In this document: one piece after another, positions 22,027-31,438 of the stretch
Numbering within the stretch: position 1 is the first letter of the stretch
How the letters are laid out: every line of letters begins with the position of its first letter
Assembly: GCA_043228905.1 (NCBI GenBank)
Contig: JBHGNT010000013.1
Location: 14,880,001 to 14,944,000, forward strand
Source of the DNA: Azolla caroliniana
Taxonomy: Eukaryota; Polypodiophyta
Direction: 5' to 3'
DNA length: 64,000 nt
Position numbers and translations under genes: made by a program
Notes under the pieces: generated by a model
What the model was told of the DNA's origin: nothing
Seen by the model: only the letters and a program-made list of their open reading frames with translations
Database searches by the model: none

Positions 22027-23995
22027 TGTTCAGCACCTTTGTCTCCATCCGTGCCGCTGTGATGTACGGTTCCCCGAGTATAACCGGATGCGAGGACGTC
22101 CCCTGCATGAAGAAGTGTTGATCGATCTCGACATCGCTGATTTTCACTCGTACATTCGGGCAGGCTCCATGCAGCTCTTCCGTGGCGCGCATTGTTGCCC
22201 GTATTTTCCATCTGTGCTTGGTGTTGATCGGCCACTTCCCCTTCTTGTAGAAGTCCATGGACATCAAGTTGATTTCTGAACCGTGGTCCACCAACGCCAC
22301 CACCGGCTCCTGAACATCTCCGATCCTAACGGGGGTCTCCGTGGTTGCTCTGGCCCAATGTGGCCTTGAATAGTGGCTCTCCGCCAACTCATCTTCTAGA
22401 GCCATGTCTTCTAGGTGCGTCGTTCGTACCTCCGCCGGCTTCTCCGGCTCCGGCTCTGTCGAAAGCCTTTTCCGCTTCACAAAGTCCACGATGGAGTTGT
22501 GGAACTCCTTCTTGGCGATTCCGAGCACTTCCCTCAGTGACAGCTCCACTTTGTTCTCGAGGATACGTTCTTCGAGGACCTTTCGTAGGTCCGTAGTCCT
22601 CTCGATCTCCGTGCTCAATCGGTACCCGGCCCTCTTCGCTTTATCCAGTCGCACCGGCATCATTCTTCTTTTGCCCGAACTGGGTCTCATACCGTTGTGA
22701 GGGTCCGGCCCCTCCGGCCTTACCCGCACGCTTGTCCTCCACCAGAGCCTCGTAGTTTTGGCAAGCGGCTTCAACGAAGCCCATCTTCTCTTCGACCGGA
22801 TCACTCCACCCGGTTACCTCCCGAACCCGTCTTTCCGCGTGGTCCGCTTCCTCTTTCCTCAGTCGTACACCGGCTAGGCCTTCCAGCATCAACGGCCAGA
22901 ATCCGGCTTCTTTCGTCTTCCGGACTTCATCACTTCCGACCCAGATTCCAGCCGACGCCAAGTAGTGGACGGTCTCCGCAGCCGTTTCATACCCCCTCGT
23001 CCGACATTCAGATCCAAGGCCCTTCGGGTCTCGCTAACGTGCACCCAACCGTTCCACAAGTACACCACGTTAGCTCTCATCGCTTCGGCGAAGTCCCCAC
23101 AGTCCTTTCGGGCGTGGCCAACCGTGTCGCACCACAAGCATCGGTTCCCAGCCGGAGGCCTCCGGTCACGGACTTGTTCGACACCGTCCCTTCGTGCTTA
23201 TGCAATCTGGAGGTCCCTCACCATCTGAGTCAGCTCCTCCAAAGCCGCTCCTCCGGACGAGCCTTTGACCATGCTGGTCGAAGTCGAGCCAGTCTCAAGC
23301 CAGTCTCAGGTCTCTTCCCTTCACACCAGTGGGGGTACCTCGACCTTCCTTGTCGCAACAGAACCCGCCCCTGTCAAGCCTTTATCGACCCACTCACGCC
23401 GTTTGTCAAAACGGCCACAGACTCTCTTTACCACGGCCCAGTCAATTGTTAGGCCGTCATCAGTCTCCAGTAGGAAGCCCACTTGCTCCCGGTCCCTTAC
23501 ATCCACCAATTTAATGAACAATAGGACACGACTTGTGTTCAGTACGGTCTGGTCCAGCGCCGAAAGACGCGCGAAGCGTTCTTCAAATTCCCGAAGGAGC
23601 ACCGACGCGTTCCTCCCCTTCTCGGGGGTCTCCACCCATTCCATGAAGTCCCAATTCGATAGCTAAAGCGCGTCATCAAGCCCGTACTTTTCAAGGAGCC
23701 GACCTTCAAATTCTTCCCAGGTCCAACTCTCAACCCGTACCTCAAGCACCTCCGCGTGGGTGCCCGGCATTGCCACCCGAGGGAATCCGGCCAGTTGCCT
23801 GTCCTACGGGATGTCCCTCATCACCATTTCGGCTCGGTAAGACTCCAAGTAGCTCGTGGCGTCCTTCCCACCGAACCGGCCTATCGCACCGACGACTGCT
23901 TCAATAGCCATATCGAGGGCGTCTGTGCCTTCGCGCGCACTCACTATCCGATCCACAGCCAAAGCCATGGCTTCTGCAAGATGCGACCCTCTCAT
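22027..23995 (-). pseudogene. gag and protease of Ty3 element D
   Basis: Starts at ATG 23995 (MRGSHLAEAMALAVDRIVSA), 25 bases after the primer site. A TAG near 23805 and several shifts break it. Recognisable parts are the capsid (LLREFEERFARLSALDQTVL, KRVCGRFDKRREW), a zinc knuckle (CLWCDTVGHARKDC-like, near 23115) and the protease VVALVDHGSEINLMSMDFYK, with DHG in place of DSG. Near 22030 the protease end (YITAARMETKV) meets solo LTR J. Confidence 0.85.
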
Positions 23996-24020
23996 CTTTC
24001 AATTCCTCTGCCTCCTGTTC

Positions 24021-24035
24021 ACGTCGGGTTCACCA
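24021..24035 (-). other. Primer binding site of element D
   Basis: Minus strand TGGTGAACCCGACGT, four bases from the LTR. Identical to the site in element C (40028 onward). It starts TGG like tRNA-pairing sites; the tRNA is not identified. Confidence 0.6.
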
Positions 24036-24039
24036 AATA

Positions 24040-24668
24040 TGTCGTGTTGCTATGCGCGTGCGCGGAGAACGAGGTGGGACCACGGGGGCCTTTGACCAAG
24101 AAATAACCGAATGAGAAGAGGGGAAGGAAACTACTAATGCACTCCACACGCGCACAGAAACACAGATTCACATGAGTTGCAACTAACTACAAACAATGGA
24201 GATAGAACGAATGTATATGTATATATATAAATCGAAGAGTTACAACCGGCAACTCGGCGAGTGACAGGTTCCGACACCTACATACACTCACACACAGAAC
24301 GCGAGATGGAGACTCTACCGGAAGCACTCGGACGTTCCGCGGAGCAGAGTCAGCCTCCCGAAAACCTGCACAAAACGACTATGGAGAAGACAAAGGAGAA
24401 GAACTTCGTTCCAGTTCTGCAGCACTTCGTCCTCCTCAATCCGCGATGCCCCCTCTCTCTTTTTTTCCTTCTCTTTATAGCCCAAGGAGGGAGGCCGTTA
24501 CCACCCGTTACATCATGTTTATTCCCATTCCTTTCTCCCTTTCGGACAGGGATACGCCTCGATTTTCTCCCTACGGAATGCGTGCTACCTAGGATTTTAC
24601 TTCTGTCGACTTGTACCTACCTACGTACTATACAACAAAACTTGTGCCCACATGTAAGGCCCGGTTTA
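24040..24668 (-). repeat. 5' LTR of Ty3 element D, truncated by copia E
   Basis: Matches 14875-15500 closely, then stops at GGTTTA where the copia E LTR begins (TGTTAGG at 24669). The missing ~40 bases are not found in the window. Confidence 0.88.
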
Positions 24669-25173
24669 TGTTAGGAAACAGGTCCCTCCGAATGGGAAGT
24701 GAGAAGAACCGTGTTGATGAGCAACTCGGCCAAGTCCAATAGGCCGAGGCCGAATCCGGAAATCGTGGAGATAGCCAACACGGAAGGCTAAACTTGTAAA
24801 TAGTCAAAAGGTATATAAGTACTTAGGGCAATCATGTTAGATATGTGCATTGTTGTAAAGTTACTGTTGACGAGGTTGTTGCCTCCGTAACTGTGAGAGT
24901 GAACGAGTGTGAGTGGAAGCGTGTGAGCTCCATAGCCACCTGTTGGCAAAGCAAGATCTCAAGGTTGTTGCCTCTGAGATCTCTGATTGTATTCCTTTCT
25001 TTCATAGTGTTCTGTTTGGAGTTTGTGGACTCCACATGGTTTTTCCCAGTTCGGGTTTCCACGTTAAAATCTGTGTCATTCTCAGTTTCTGTATTCTGTT
25101 TTTCCTTTCCATTAGATTGACTATTATTCCGCACACGTACAACCGGTTGTGGCCGTCAACGATTTTAACTTCA
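24669..25173 (+). repeat. 5' LTR of copia E
   Basis: 505 bp from TGTTAGGAAACAGG to TTTAACTTCA. TATA-like sequence is weak (GGTATATAAGTACTTAGGG near 24811). Shares the ACTTAGGGCAA and CCGGTTGTGGCCG blocks with the other copia LTRs here. Confidence 0.8.
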
Positions 25174-25176
25174 AAT

Positions 25177-25188
25177 TGGTAACAGAGC
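25177..25188 (+). other. Primer binding site of copia E (one mismatch)
   Basis: TGGTAACAGAGC; differs from the iMet site TGGTATCAGAGC at one base. Confidence 0.8.
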
Positions 25189-25202
25189 TAGCAACACAGA
25201 AA

Positions 25203-28200
25203 ATGGAAGGAGACGGGAGCAGCTTCCCAAGTATGATGACCTTCTAAATTCACAGAACTATGCAGACGGGAAGATTAAGATGGAAGACCTTCTCATTGTA
25301 AAAGACCTGTACGAGCCAATCAACAGATCAGAAATACCAAAGGGGGTATTAGAGTCGGATTGGAAGCTTCTGAATAGGAAAGTCGTGGCCACTATCCGAC
25401 AATGTGTCGACATAAGTGTCCTTCAACACGTGGCGAACGACACGAATGCCCACGAGATGTGGCAGAAGCTGTCGAGTCTTTATGAGAGGAAGAATGCGCT
25501 CAACAGAACCTCATTGATGAGGAAAATAGTAAACCTAAAATACAGAGACGGCGAGAGCATGGTTGAACACGTAAGCACATTCATGGGGTATGTAAATCCA
25601 CTTGCAGTGATCAAGTTCCCCTTGGATGATGCAATGCAAGCAATCATGTTGATGTGTACGTTGTCGGAAAGCTGGGAGAACTTGGTGGTTACTCTCAACA
25701 CCTCCTGCCAAGAAGAGAACTTGTCTTTGCAGATGGTGAAGACAAGCATCTTGAACGAGGAGGTGCGTCGGAAGGACAAGGAACCGATCCCCAACTCAAA
25801 AGTGCTCCTTTCCGAATTGGAACATGGAAGACAAAGGAACCGGAGTCCCCAGAACCGGGAAAAATCGGTGACACAGTCAAAGTCAAGAGGGAGGCCTACT
25901 TGCTTCTACTGCGGGAAGCCGGGGCACTTCCAGAAGAACTGTCGGCATTTCCGGAAAGACAAGGAAATCGACAGTACCGATTCGAAGAAGTCATTGGACC
26001 GAAACGGTTTGGATCGGTGAGGGCAGGACCGGAAAGGAACGACGCAATCGCGGCAAACAAAGAGGAGCTAATGCTTATCACCAAGGAGAGTGAGTTGAAC
26101 CTTGCCGGCGAAGAGATGACCTGGGTGGTCGATTCCGGAGCGTTGTTCCACCTGACCCCGGATAGAAAATGCTTCTCATCCTACTCGGCCAGTGACTACG
26201 GCCATGTTCGGATGGGGAATGAAGGTACATGCTGAATTGTTGGCATAGGAAATGTGTGGTTGACGACATCAACCGAATGCAAGATGCTGCTGAAGGATGT
26301 TCGACATGTTCCAAAGGTTCGATTGAACCTAATATCAACCGGTCGGTTAGATGATGAAGGCTACACGAGTAGCATCCGGAACGGTGTTATGAAGTTCAGC
26401 AAAGGGAGCCTGATTGTGGCTCGGGCCCGGAAAGTCAACACTTTGTACCTTATGAATGCTCGGTTATGTCCGGAGGAAGTGAACGTGGCATTCGACACTG
26501 CCGGTGAGCTGTGGCACAAGAGGTTGTGTCACATGAGCGAGAAGGGGATGAAGAGGCTTGCAGACGACAACCTCATTCCAGTGAAGAATGTGCACCTGGA
26601 GAAGTGCATTGATTGTTTGGTCGGTAAACAAAACCGGACTTCCTTTCGATCGAGGCCACCGATGAGACGTAATGCACCACTGGAGTTGGTGCATATTGAT
26701 GTGTGTCAAGTGGACACGAAGTCACATGCCGGATCACAGTACTTCATGACGTTCATAGATGACCACATCCGGAAGTTGTGGGCCACACCGTTGAAGACGA
26801 AGGATCATGTGCTATCCGTCTTCAAAGAGCTTCACGCGAGAGTGGAAAGAGAAACCGGCCAGAAGCTGAAGGCGGTTCGAGCAGATAACGGAGGAGAATA
26901 CCGGGGGCAGTTCGAGGAGTATTGTCGCTCGAAGGGAATCCGGCTCGAATTTACCGTGCCGAAGATGCCGGAACTAAACGGGCTGGCCGAGAGGATGAAC
27001 CGGACCATAATGGAGAGGGTTCAGAGTATTCTGGCACATGCAAAATTACCCAAGACGTTTTGGGCTGAGGCACTGTCGACGGCAACATATGTGATAAACA
27101 GATCACCCTCAGTACCCTTGGACGGAGACATGCCGCAGAGAGTCTGGACCGGTAAGGAAGTGTCCTACCGGCATCTAAAGGTATTCGGGTGTCTTGCGTA
27201 CGTGCATGTAGCTAAGGACCGAAGAGGAAAGTTAGATCCAAAGACCCGGCCATGCATATTCCTCGGTTACGGCGACAATGAGTTTGGCTACCGAGTGTGG
27301 GACCCGGTCGACCAGAAAGTATTCCGGAGTCGATATATTATCTTCATGGAGAACAAGACGCTCTCCAACTGGGAGTCGGACAAGAAGATAATGAACTCCG
27401 AGTCCACTGGTAAGGAAAAATTTCAATTTGATGAAATGCAGTTCCAACCGGCAAAAAGCCGGTTAGCACTCGATGAACCGGCCGGTGACGGTGAGGAGAC
27501 AAAACCGGCCGAAGAAGAAGGAATAGGTGAAACCGAAACTGGACAAGACCCCGAATCGGATTCGGATGAAGAGCAAATGGAGAAGCCAGTTACGGAAGAT
27601 AAAGGACGCAGATATCCTCTCAGAGAGAGAAGGGCCCCCCGAAGATTTCCGGATCCAGAGCACGTGTTGCTAACCGATGAGGGGGAGCCAGAAAGCTTCG
27701 AGGAAGCTAAAAGTGATGCCCATAGCCGCAAATGGTTAAGTGCCATGCAGGATGAGATGGATTCCCTGCATAAGAACCATACGTACGAATTGGTGGAGTT
27801 ATCGAAAGGAAACGGGCACTCCGAAACAAGTGGGTGTACAAGTTGAAACCGAGAGATGCCGGCAACCCCCCGTGATACAAAGCCAGGATCATGGTGAAGG
27901 GGTTCCAACAGAAGAAGGGCGTGAACTTCGACGAGATATTTGCCCCGGTAGTAAAGATGACTTCCATCCGGACGGTGTTGAGCATAGCGGCAAGCATGGA
28001 CCTCGAGGTAGAGCAGCTGGACGTGAAGACGGCATTTCTTCACGATGACCTCGAAGAGGAGATCTACATGCAACAACCGGAAGGATTCGTGGAGAAAGGG
28101 AAGGAGCACCTGGTTTGCTGGTTGAAGAAGAGCCTGTACGGACTGAAGCAAGCTCCCCGACAATGGTACCAAAAGTTTGACTCCTTCATGACCGACCAAG

Positions 28201-28632
28201 GGTATCACAAAACGCAAACCGATCACTGTGTGTTTGTGAAGAAGCTCGAAGGAGGCAACTTCCTGATACTCCTTCTGTACGTGGACGACATGTTGATCGT
28301 CGGATGAGACCAAGCCAAAATACGGATGCTGAAGAAGGCTCTCAACCTAACTTTCTCAATGAAAAACTTGGGCCCGACAAGAAAGATACTGGGGATGCAC
28401 ATCATCCGGGACCTGTCAAAGAAGCAATTGTGGTTGTCATAGGAGAAATACGTGACAAATGTGCTTCAGCGGTTCAACATGTTAGAAGCGAAACCGGTCA
28501 GATCGACACTCCCGGCAAACTGCAGATTATCCGGTAAGCAAAGGGCGAAGACGAAAGCAGAGAAGGCGGATATGATGAAGGTTCCATATGCCTCTGCCGT
28601 CGGGAGCTTAATGTACGCAATGGTGTGTACTC
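25203..28632 (+). pseudogene. gag-pol of copia E
   Basis: ATG at 25203 starts MEGDGSSFPSMM and shifts frame within 45 bases. The gag then reads open from 25246 to 26020, with an intact zinc knuckle CFYCGKPGHFQKNC. Protease (WVVDSGALFHLT, Ala-Leu change) lies near 26130. TGA at 26233-26235 is followed by an open 530-residue stretch (26254-27846) with the HHCC region and integrase Asp, Asp and Glu. A one-base deletion near 27812 (AAAGGAAACGGG) shifts the RT; YVDDMLIVG is present near 28285 and is followed by TGA at 28305. The copy is dead. Confidence 0.88.
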
Positions 28633-29355
28633 TGACAGGAACTACACGCTCCTGATGAACAACGCTCGGCCACAACCGAGTCTAAGATCATACACAAAAA
28701 ACGGATAATGAAACGCACGACAAAGAGAAGAGAAGAGTACACAGGATGTTAACGTGGAAAACCCTAAGAGGGAAAAACCACAGGAGTCCACAGACTCCAA
28801 ACTATCACTATATGACAAAGATTACAACAGTGAGCTCATGGAGGCAACGACCTCGTGCTCACGATCTTCGCCACAGGCGGCGGTTACAACAGAGGCAACG
28901 ACCTCTTCGTTTCTTTCTCTCTCTCACTCTCTGTACACTGTTGCGCTTTAATCTTGCACCTACAAGAATGACAAAAACAACTTCTAAGTTTTCCCTAAGT
29001 CATATTTATACTAATATGACTTTTCAGCTATTTACAAATATAGCCCCGATGGCCTCTCAGAAAACATATTTACGAATATGTCCCTTCATCCGGTGAGCAC
29101 TTCTCACCGGGCCTTCATCATCCGGCTCTTGCCGGGTACTCCTCATCCGGTTCTCACCGGGTCTTCCGTAGCCGAGTACTCCTCATCCAGTTCTCACCGG
29201 ATCTTCCATAGCCGGGTACTCCTCATCTGGTTCTCACCGGGTCTTCCGTAGTCGGGTACTCCTCATCCAGTTCTCACCGGGTCTTCCGTAGCCGGGTACT
29301 TGTCATCCGGTTCTCTCACCGGGTCACCCCATCTGGAGGGACCTGTTTCCTAACA
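28633..29355 (-). repeat. 3' LTR of copia F
   Basis: Minus strand, TGTTAGGAAACAGG to AGTTCCTGTCA, about 723 bp. U3 holds four to five ~40-bp tandem units at 29100-29335 (CTCACCGGGTCTTCCGTAGC cores). A GA/CT tract is near 28910. The low edge is inferred from the matching end of S2. Confidence 0.8.
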
Positions 29356-29676
29356 AACTCCCCCTTCACTCCGGCATGGGATGTCTTACTAGTCTGATCC
29401 GCTTCCGGCATGCATCCAGCTTGTCGGGTATCAGCACTTTGGTCAGCATATCTGACCCGTTCTCGACCGTGTGGATCTTTGTCAGCGCGAACTCCTGGTC
29501 ATCTACTCTTTCCCGGATCCAGTGATACCTTCGTTGGATATGCTTCGTCCGGGAATGGTAGGCCGCATTCTTATAAAGGTGGATGGCACTTTGACTGTCG
29601 CAATAGAGCCAGTATTCATCTTGTCGGATACCGAGCTCTCCGATGAAGTCCTTCATCCATAATATTTCCTTGCCGG
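29356..29676 (-). pseudogene. RNase H C-terminus and polypurine tract of copia F
   Basis: Minus strand MKDFIGELGIRQDEYWLYCD then SQSAIHLYKNAAYHS and KHIQRRYHWIRERVDDQEF, the end of a copia RNase H. It is followed by the polypurine tract (rc of aactcccccttcactccgg, 29356-29374) at the LTR edge. The upstream part continues at 35447 after Gy1 copy 1 is removed, reading AGKEIIWMKDF across the junction. Confidence 0.9.
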
Positions 29677-29678
29677 TG

Positions 29679-29743
29679 TCATAACTAGACTCGAACCCAT
29701 AACCTTTTGTTACACGGGTCGAGACTTTACCATTAGGTTATGA
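29679..29743 (-). other. tRNA-like block at the Gy1 LTR start
   Basis: On the minus strand, TCATAAC and GTTATGA form a perfect 7-bp acceptor-like stem 65 nt end to end. Between them are an A-box-like TAACCTAATGG and a B-box GGTTCGAGTC. The same block is in all four Gy1 LTRs (34985-35049, 43306-43370, 48622-48686). It resembles a shrunken tRNA used as an antisense pol III promoter or as a tRNA mimic; function unknown. Confidence 0.6.
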
Positions 29744-29852
29744 ATTGTAATTTGAAGGATATTATTTTCATTTAGGTTTTATTGGGAAATTGATGTATAT
29801 TCCAGATTTCTCTGGAACATTCTAGAAACTTCAGGAGTATTCCTGAAGACAC

Positions 29853-29897
29853 TATAAAAGGAGGCGCAAGGCATTAGTTCGAACCAAATCGGTTCAA
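29853..29897 (+). promoter_or_regulatory. TATA box and predicted RNA 5' end of Gy1
   Basis: TATAAAAG at 29853-29860. The 12 bases AAATCGGTTCAA begin 33 bases after the first T of the TATA box, where a plant transcript would start. They are perfectly complementary to 30138-30149, just after the LTR. Copy 2 has the same pairing at the same spacing. Confidence 0.7.
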
Positions 29898-29966
29898 CGC
29901 CAGTCTTAAGCCTTCTAACTACTGTTGTATATCTTCCTTCATATAATACATATATCTTTCGCATCA

Positions 29967-30002
<36 letters not shown>

Positions 30003-30137
30003 ACTCATTCCTTCTCTCAAAGTTCGACACCTCTCATAGTACTAATCCTTCTCTGTCTTAGTACTATTCCCCGACAATAGTACTAATCCTTCTTTTAGTA
30101 CTAATTCCTTCTCTGCCTTAATAGAGTTCCTGACAGT

Positions 30138-30149
30138 TTGAACCGATTT
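30138..30149 (+). other. Self-complementary primer site of Gy1
   Basis: TTGAACCGATTT lies two bases after the 5' LTR, where a tRNA site would be. It does not match TGGTATCAGAGC and does not start with TGG. It is the exact reverse complement of 29886-29897 at the predicted RNA 5' end, the arrangement known for self-priming in Tf1 of fission yeast and proposed for related elements. Confidence 0.75.
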
Positions 30150-30236
30150 TCGGGTGCCTGTCTGGTCTTTTCTCTCCCTCTTCCTTCTGTCTCCCTCCTT
30201 TCCTATTAGTCTCTTATTTCCCTTTTCCTTCATCCC

Positions 30237-31406
30237 ATGGCCACCGTTAGCGCTGAAGAGTATCAATCCGTTTTCTCAGAATTTCAATGCTTGAAAGAGA
30301 AGTTTCATGCTTTGGAACAAGAAAATCAACGCTTGTTGGGGGATCTTCAGCAAATTTCCTTAGAAAAGCAGCAAACGCAACAACAGCATGGGGAACTTGC
30401 GTTACGCGTGCAACAACTCGAAGCAACCATCGTAGCAATGCAACAACAAGGGCACGGAGCACAAGGGATTCATAAAGAACCCAAGATTGGCCTTCCCACG
30501 AAGTTCGATGGAACGCGATCGCAGTTTAGAGGGTTTCTTAACCAGGTACGGTTAGTTATTCAAATGCATCCGTCCCGATATCCCACCGATGCATCACGAG
30601 TGGGTTTAGTAGGCACGTTGTTAAATGGCTCAGCATTAGCATGGTTCGCTCCGCTACTAGAAAAGGAATCTCCAGTACTAAATAATTTTGAAGAATTCAT
30701 AAGTGAGTTTAAAGCATGTTTTGGAGATACTGACAGCATAAGGACTGCAATCAACAAAATCCGGCGATTACGCCAAGGTGACCGTCCAGCCTCCGCATAT
30801 GCTGCAGATTTCCGCCTACTCGCCGCCGATATCCCCTGGGATGATCAAGCATTGATGGAGCAGTTCCGCTATGGTCTACGCAACGATGTCAAGGATTTAC
30901 TCTTGACTTTCCCTGAAGAGCCAAAATCATTAACAGAAGCAATCAGTCGAGCGGTCAGATGTGACAACCGCCTCTTCGAGCGACGTTCGGAACGACAATT
31001 TCAGATGCCGAGGGCAAGATCCGAGCCTACCTATGCCTCAGTGGTAGCGAAACCTTTTCAAAGGGAGTCACATAATGCGCCTCCAGTAAGTACTCCAACT
31101 CCAATGGAAATTGACACTACACGTCGTCGTGGGCCGCTATCGGAGGAGGAAAAGCAACGACGCCGAACAAACCGATTATGCCTTTATTGCGGTGGATCAG
31201 GGCATATCGCGATAAACTGTCCCCATAGACCAAGAAGGCAGGTAAACCAAGTCGTTGTTAGTTCTGACTATACTAAACCCGAGTCTATTTCAGTAGGAAT
31301 CTCTGATAGTCCTCATAGTCATAATAGTCCTAATAGTACTAATAGTCCGAATCTCGCAAACAAATTTGATGTCCTTAGCCAATTAGAAGAAGAGTTAAAC
31401 GATTAG
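30237..31406 (+). CDS. gag: Gag of Gy1 copy 1
   Basis: 389 residues from ATG 30237 (preceded by a pyrimidine-rich leader). Residues about 10-70 form a coiled coil (FHALEQENQRLLGDLQQISL). Residues about 80-260 are a Ty3/sushi-type capsid (GLPTKFDGTRSQFRGFLNQV, NGSALAWFAPLLEKES, FRYGLRNDVKDLLLTFP). Near residue 318 there is one zinc knuckle CLYCGGSGHIAINC for RNA binding. The tail has Ser/Asn-Pro repeats (SHNSPNSTNSPNLAN). The frame ends at TAG 31404-31406, six bases after a slippery heptamer, so Pol is made by -1 shifting. Forms the particle in the cytoplasm. Confidence 0.95.
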   Translation: MATVSAEEYQSVFSEFQCLKEKFHALEQENQRLLGDLQQISLEKQQTQQQHGELALRVQQLEATIVAMQQQGHGAQGIHKEPKIGLPTKFDGTRSQFRGFLNQVRLVIQMHPSRYPTDASRVGLVGTLLNGSALAWFAPLLEKESPVLNNFEEFISEFKACFGDTDSIRTAINKIRRLRQGDRPASAYAADFRLLAADIPWDDQALMEQFRYGLRNDVKDLLLTFPEEPKSLTEAISRAVRCDNRLFERRSERQFQMPRARSEPTYASVVAKPFQRESHNAPPVSTPTPMEIDTTRRRGPLSEEEKQRRRTNRLCLYCGGSGHIAINCPHRPRRQVNQVVVSSDYTKPESISVGISDSPHSHNSPNSTNSPNLANKFDVLSQLEEELND

Positions 31407-31438
31407 GTCCAGCCAAAATAGGAGCCGTTTGGTTGGAC
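31394..31438 (+). promoter_or_regulatory. -1 ribosomal frameshift signal between gag and pol of Gy1
   Basis: Slippery heptamer G TTA AAC (31394-31400) is in the correct gag phase. A 6-nt spacer (31401-31406) contains the gag stop. An 8-bp stem follows: GTCCAGCC (31407-31414) with GGTTGGAC (31431-31438), one G-T pair, 16-nt loop. The pol frame is -1 to gag and open through the site. Copy 2 keeps heptamer, spacing and stem although its spacer is gactaa instead of gattag; both spacers contain a stop. Confidence 0.85.

Larger units (their letters stand above)
14875..24668 (-). mobile_element. Ty3 element D (C/D group), decayed, host to N and J
   Basis: The element reads gag-PR-RT-RNase H-IN on the minus strand between two LTRs (14875-15541 and 24040-24668). 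It is the same family group as element C: proteins and primer site match closely. The gag has stops and shifts, while the RT is open. Non-autonomous element N sits between RT and RNase H, and solo LTR J sits in the protease region. The 5' LTR is cut by copia E. The base block before the low edge is gcgt, which fits the group's CG-centred 4-bp target. Confidence 0.9.
24669..28632 (+). mobile_element. Ty1/copia element E, decayed and 3'-truncated
   Basis: A relative of copia A with its own LTR, entering the D LTR. It runs from 5' LTR through gag, protease, integrase and RT and is cut within RNase H at GTGTGTAC, where the F LTR starts. No 3' LTR is present in the window. Confidence 0.88.
29677..30135 (+). 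repeat. 5' LTR of Gy1 copy 1
   Basis: Starts TGTCATAACTAG and ends AGTTCCTGACA. It holds an antisense tRNA-like block (29679-29743), a TATA box (TATAAAAG, 29853-29860), a (TC)14 tract (29971-29998) and repeated TAGTACTAATCCTTCT units (30037-30110). Confidence 0.97.
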
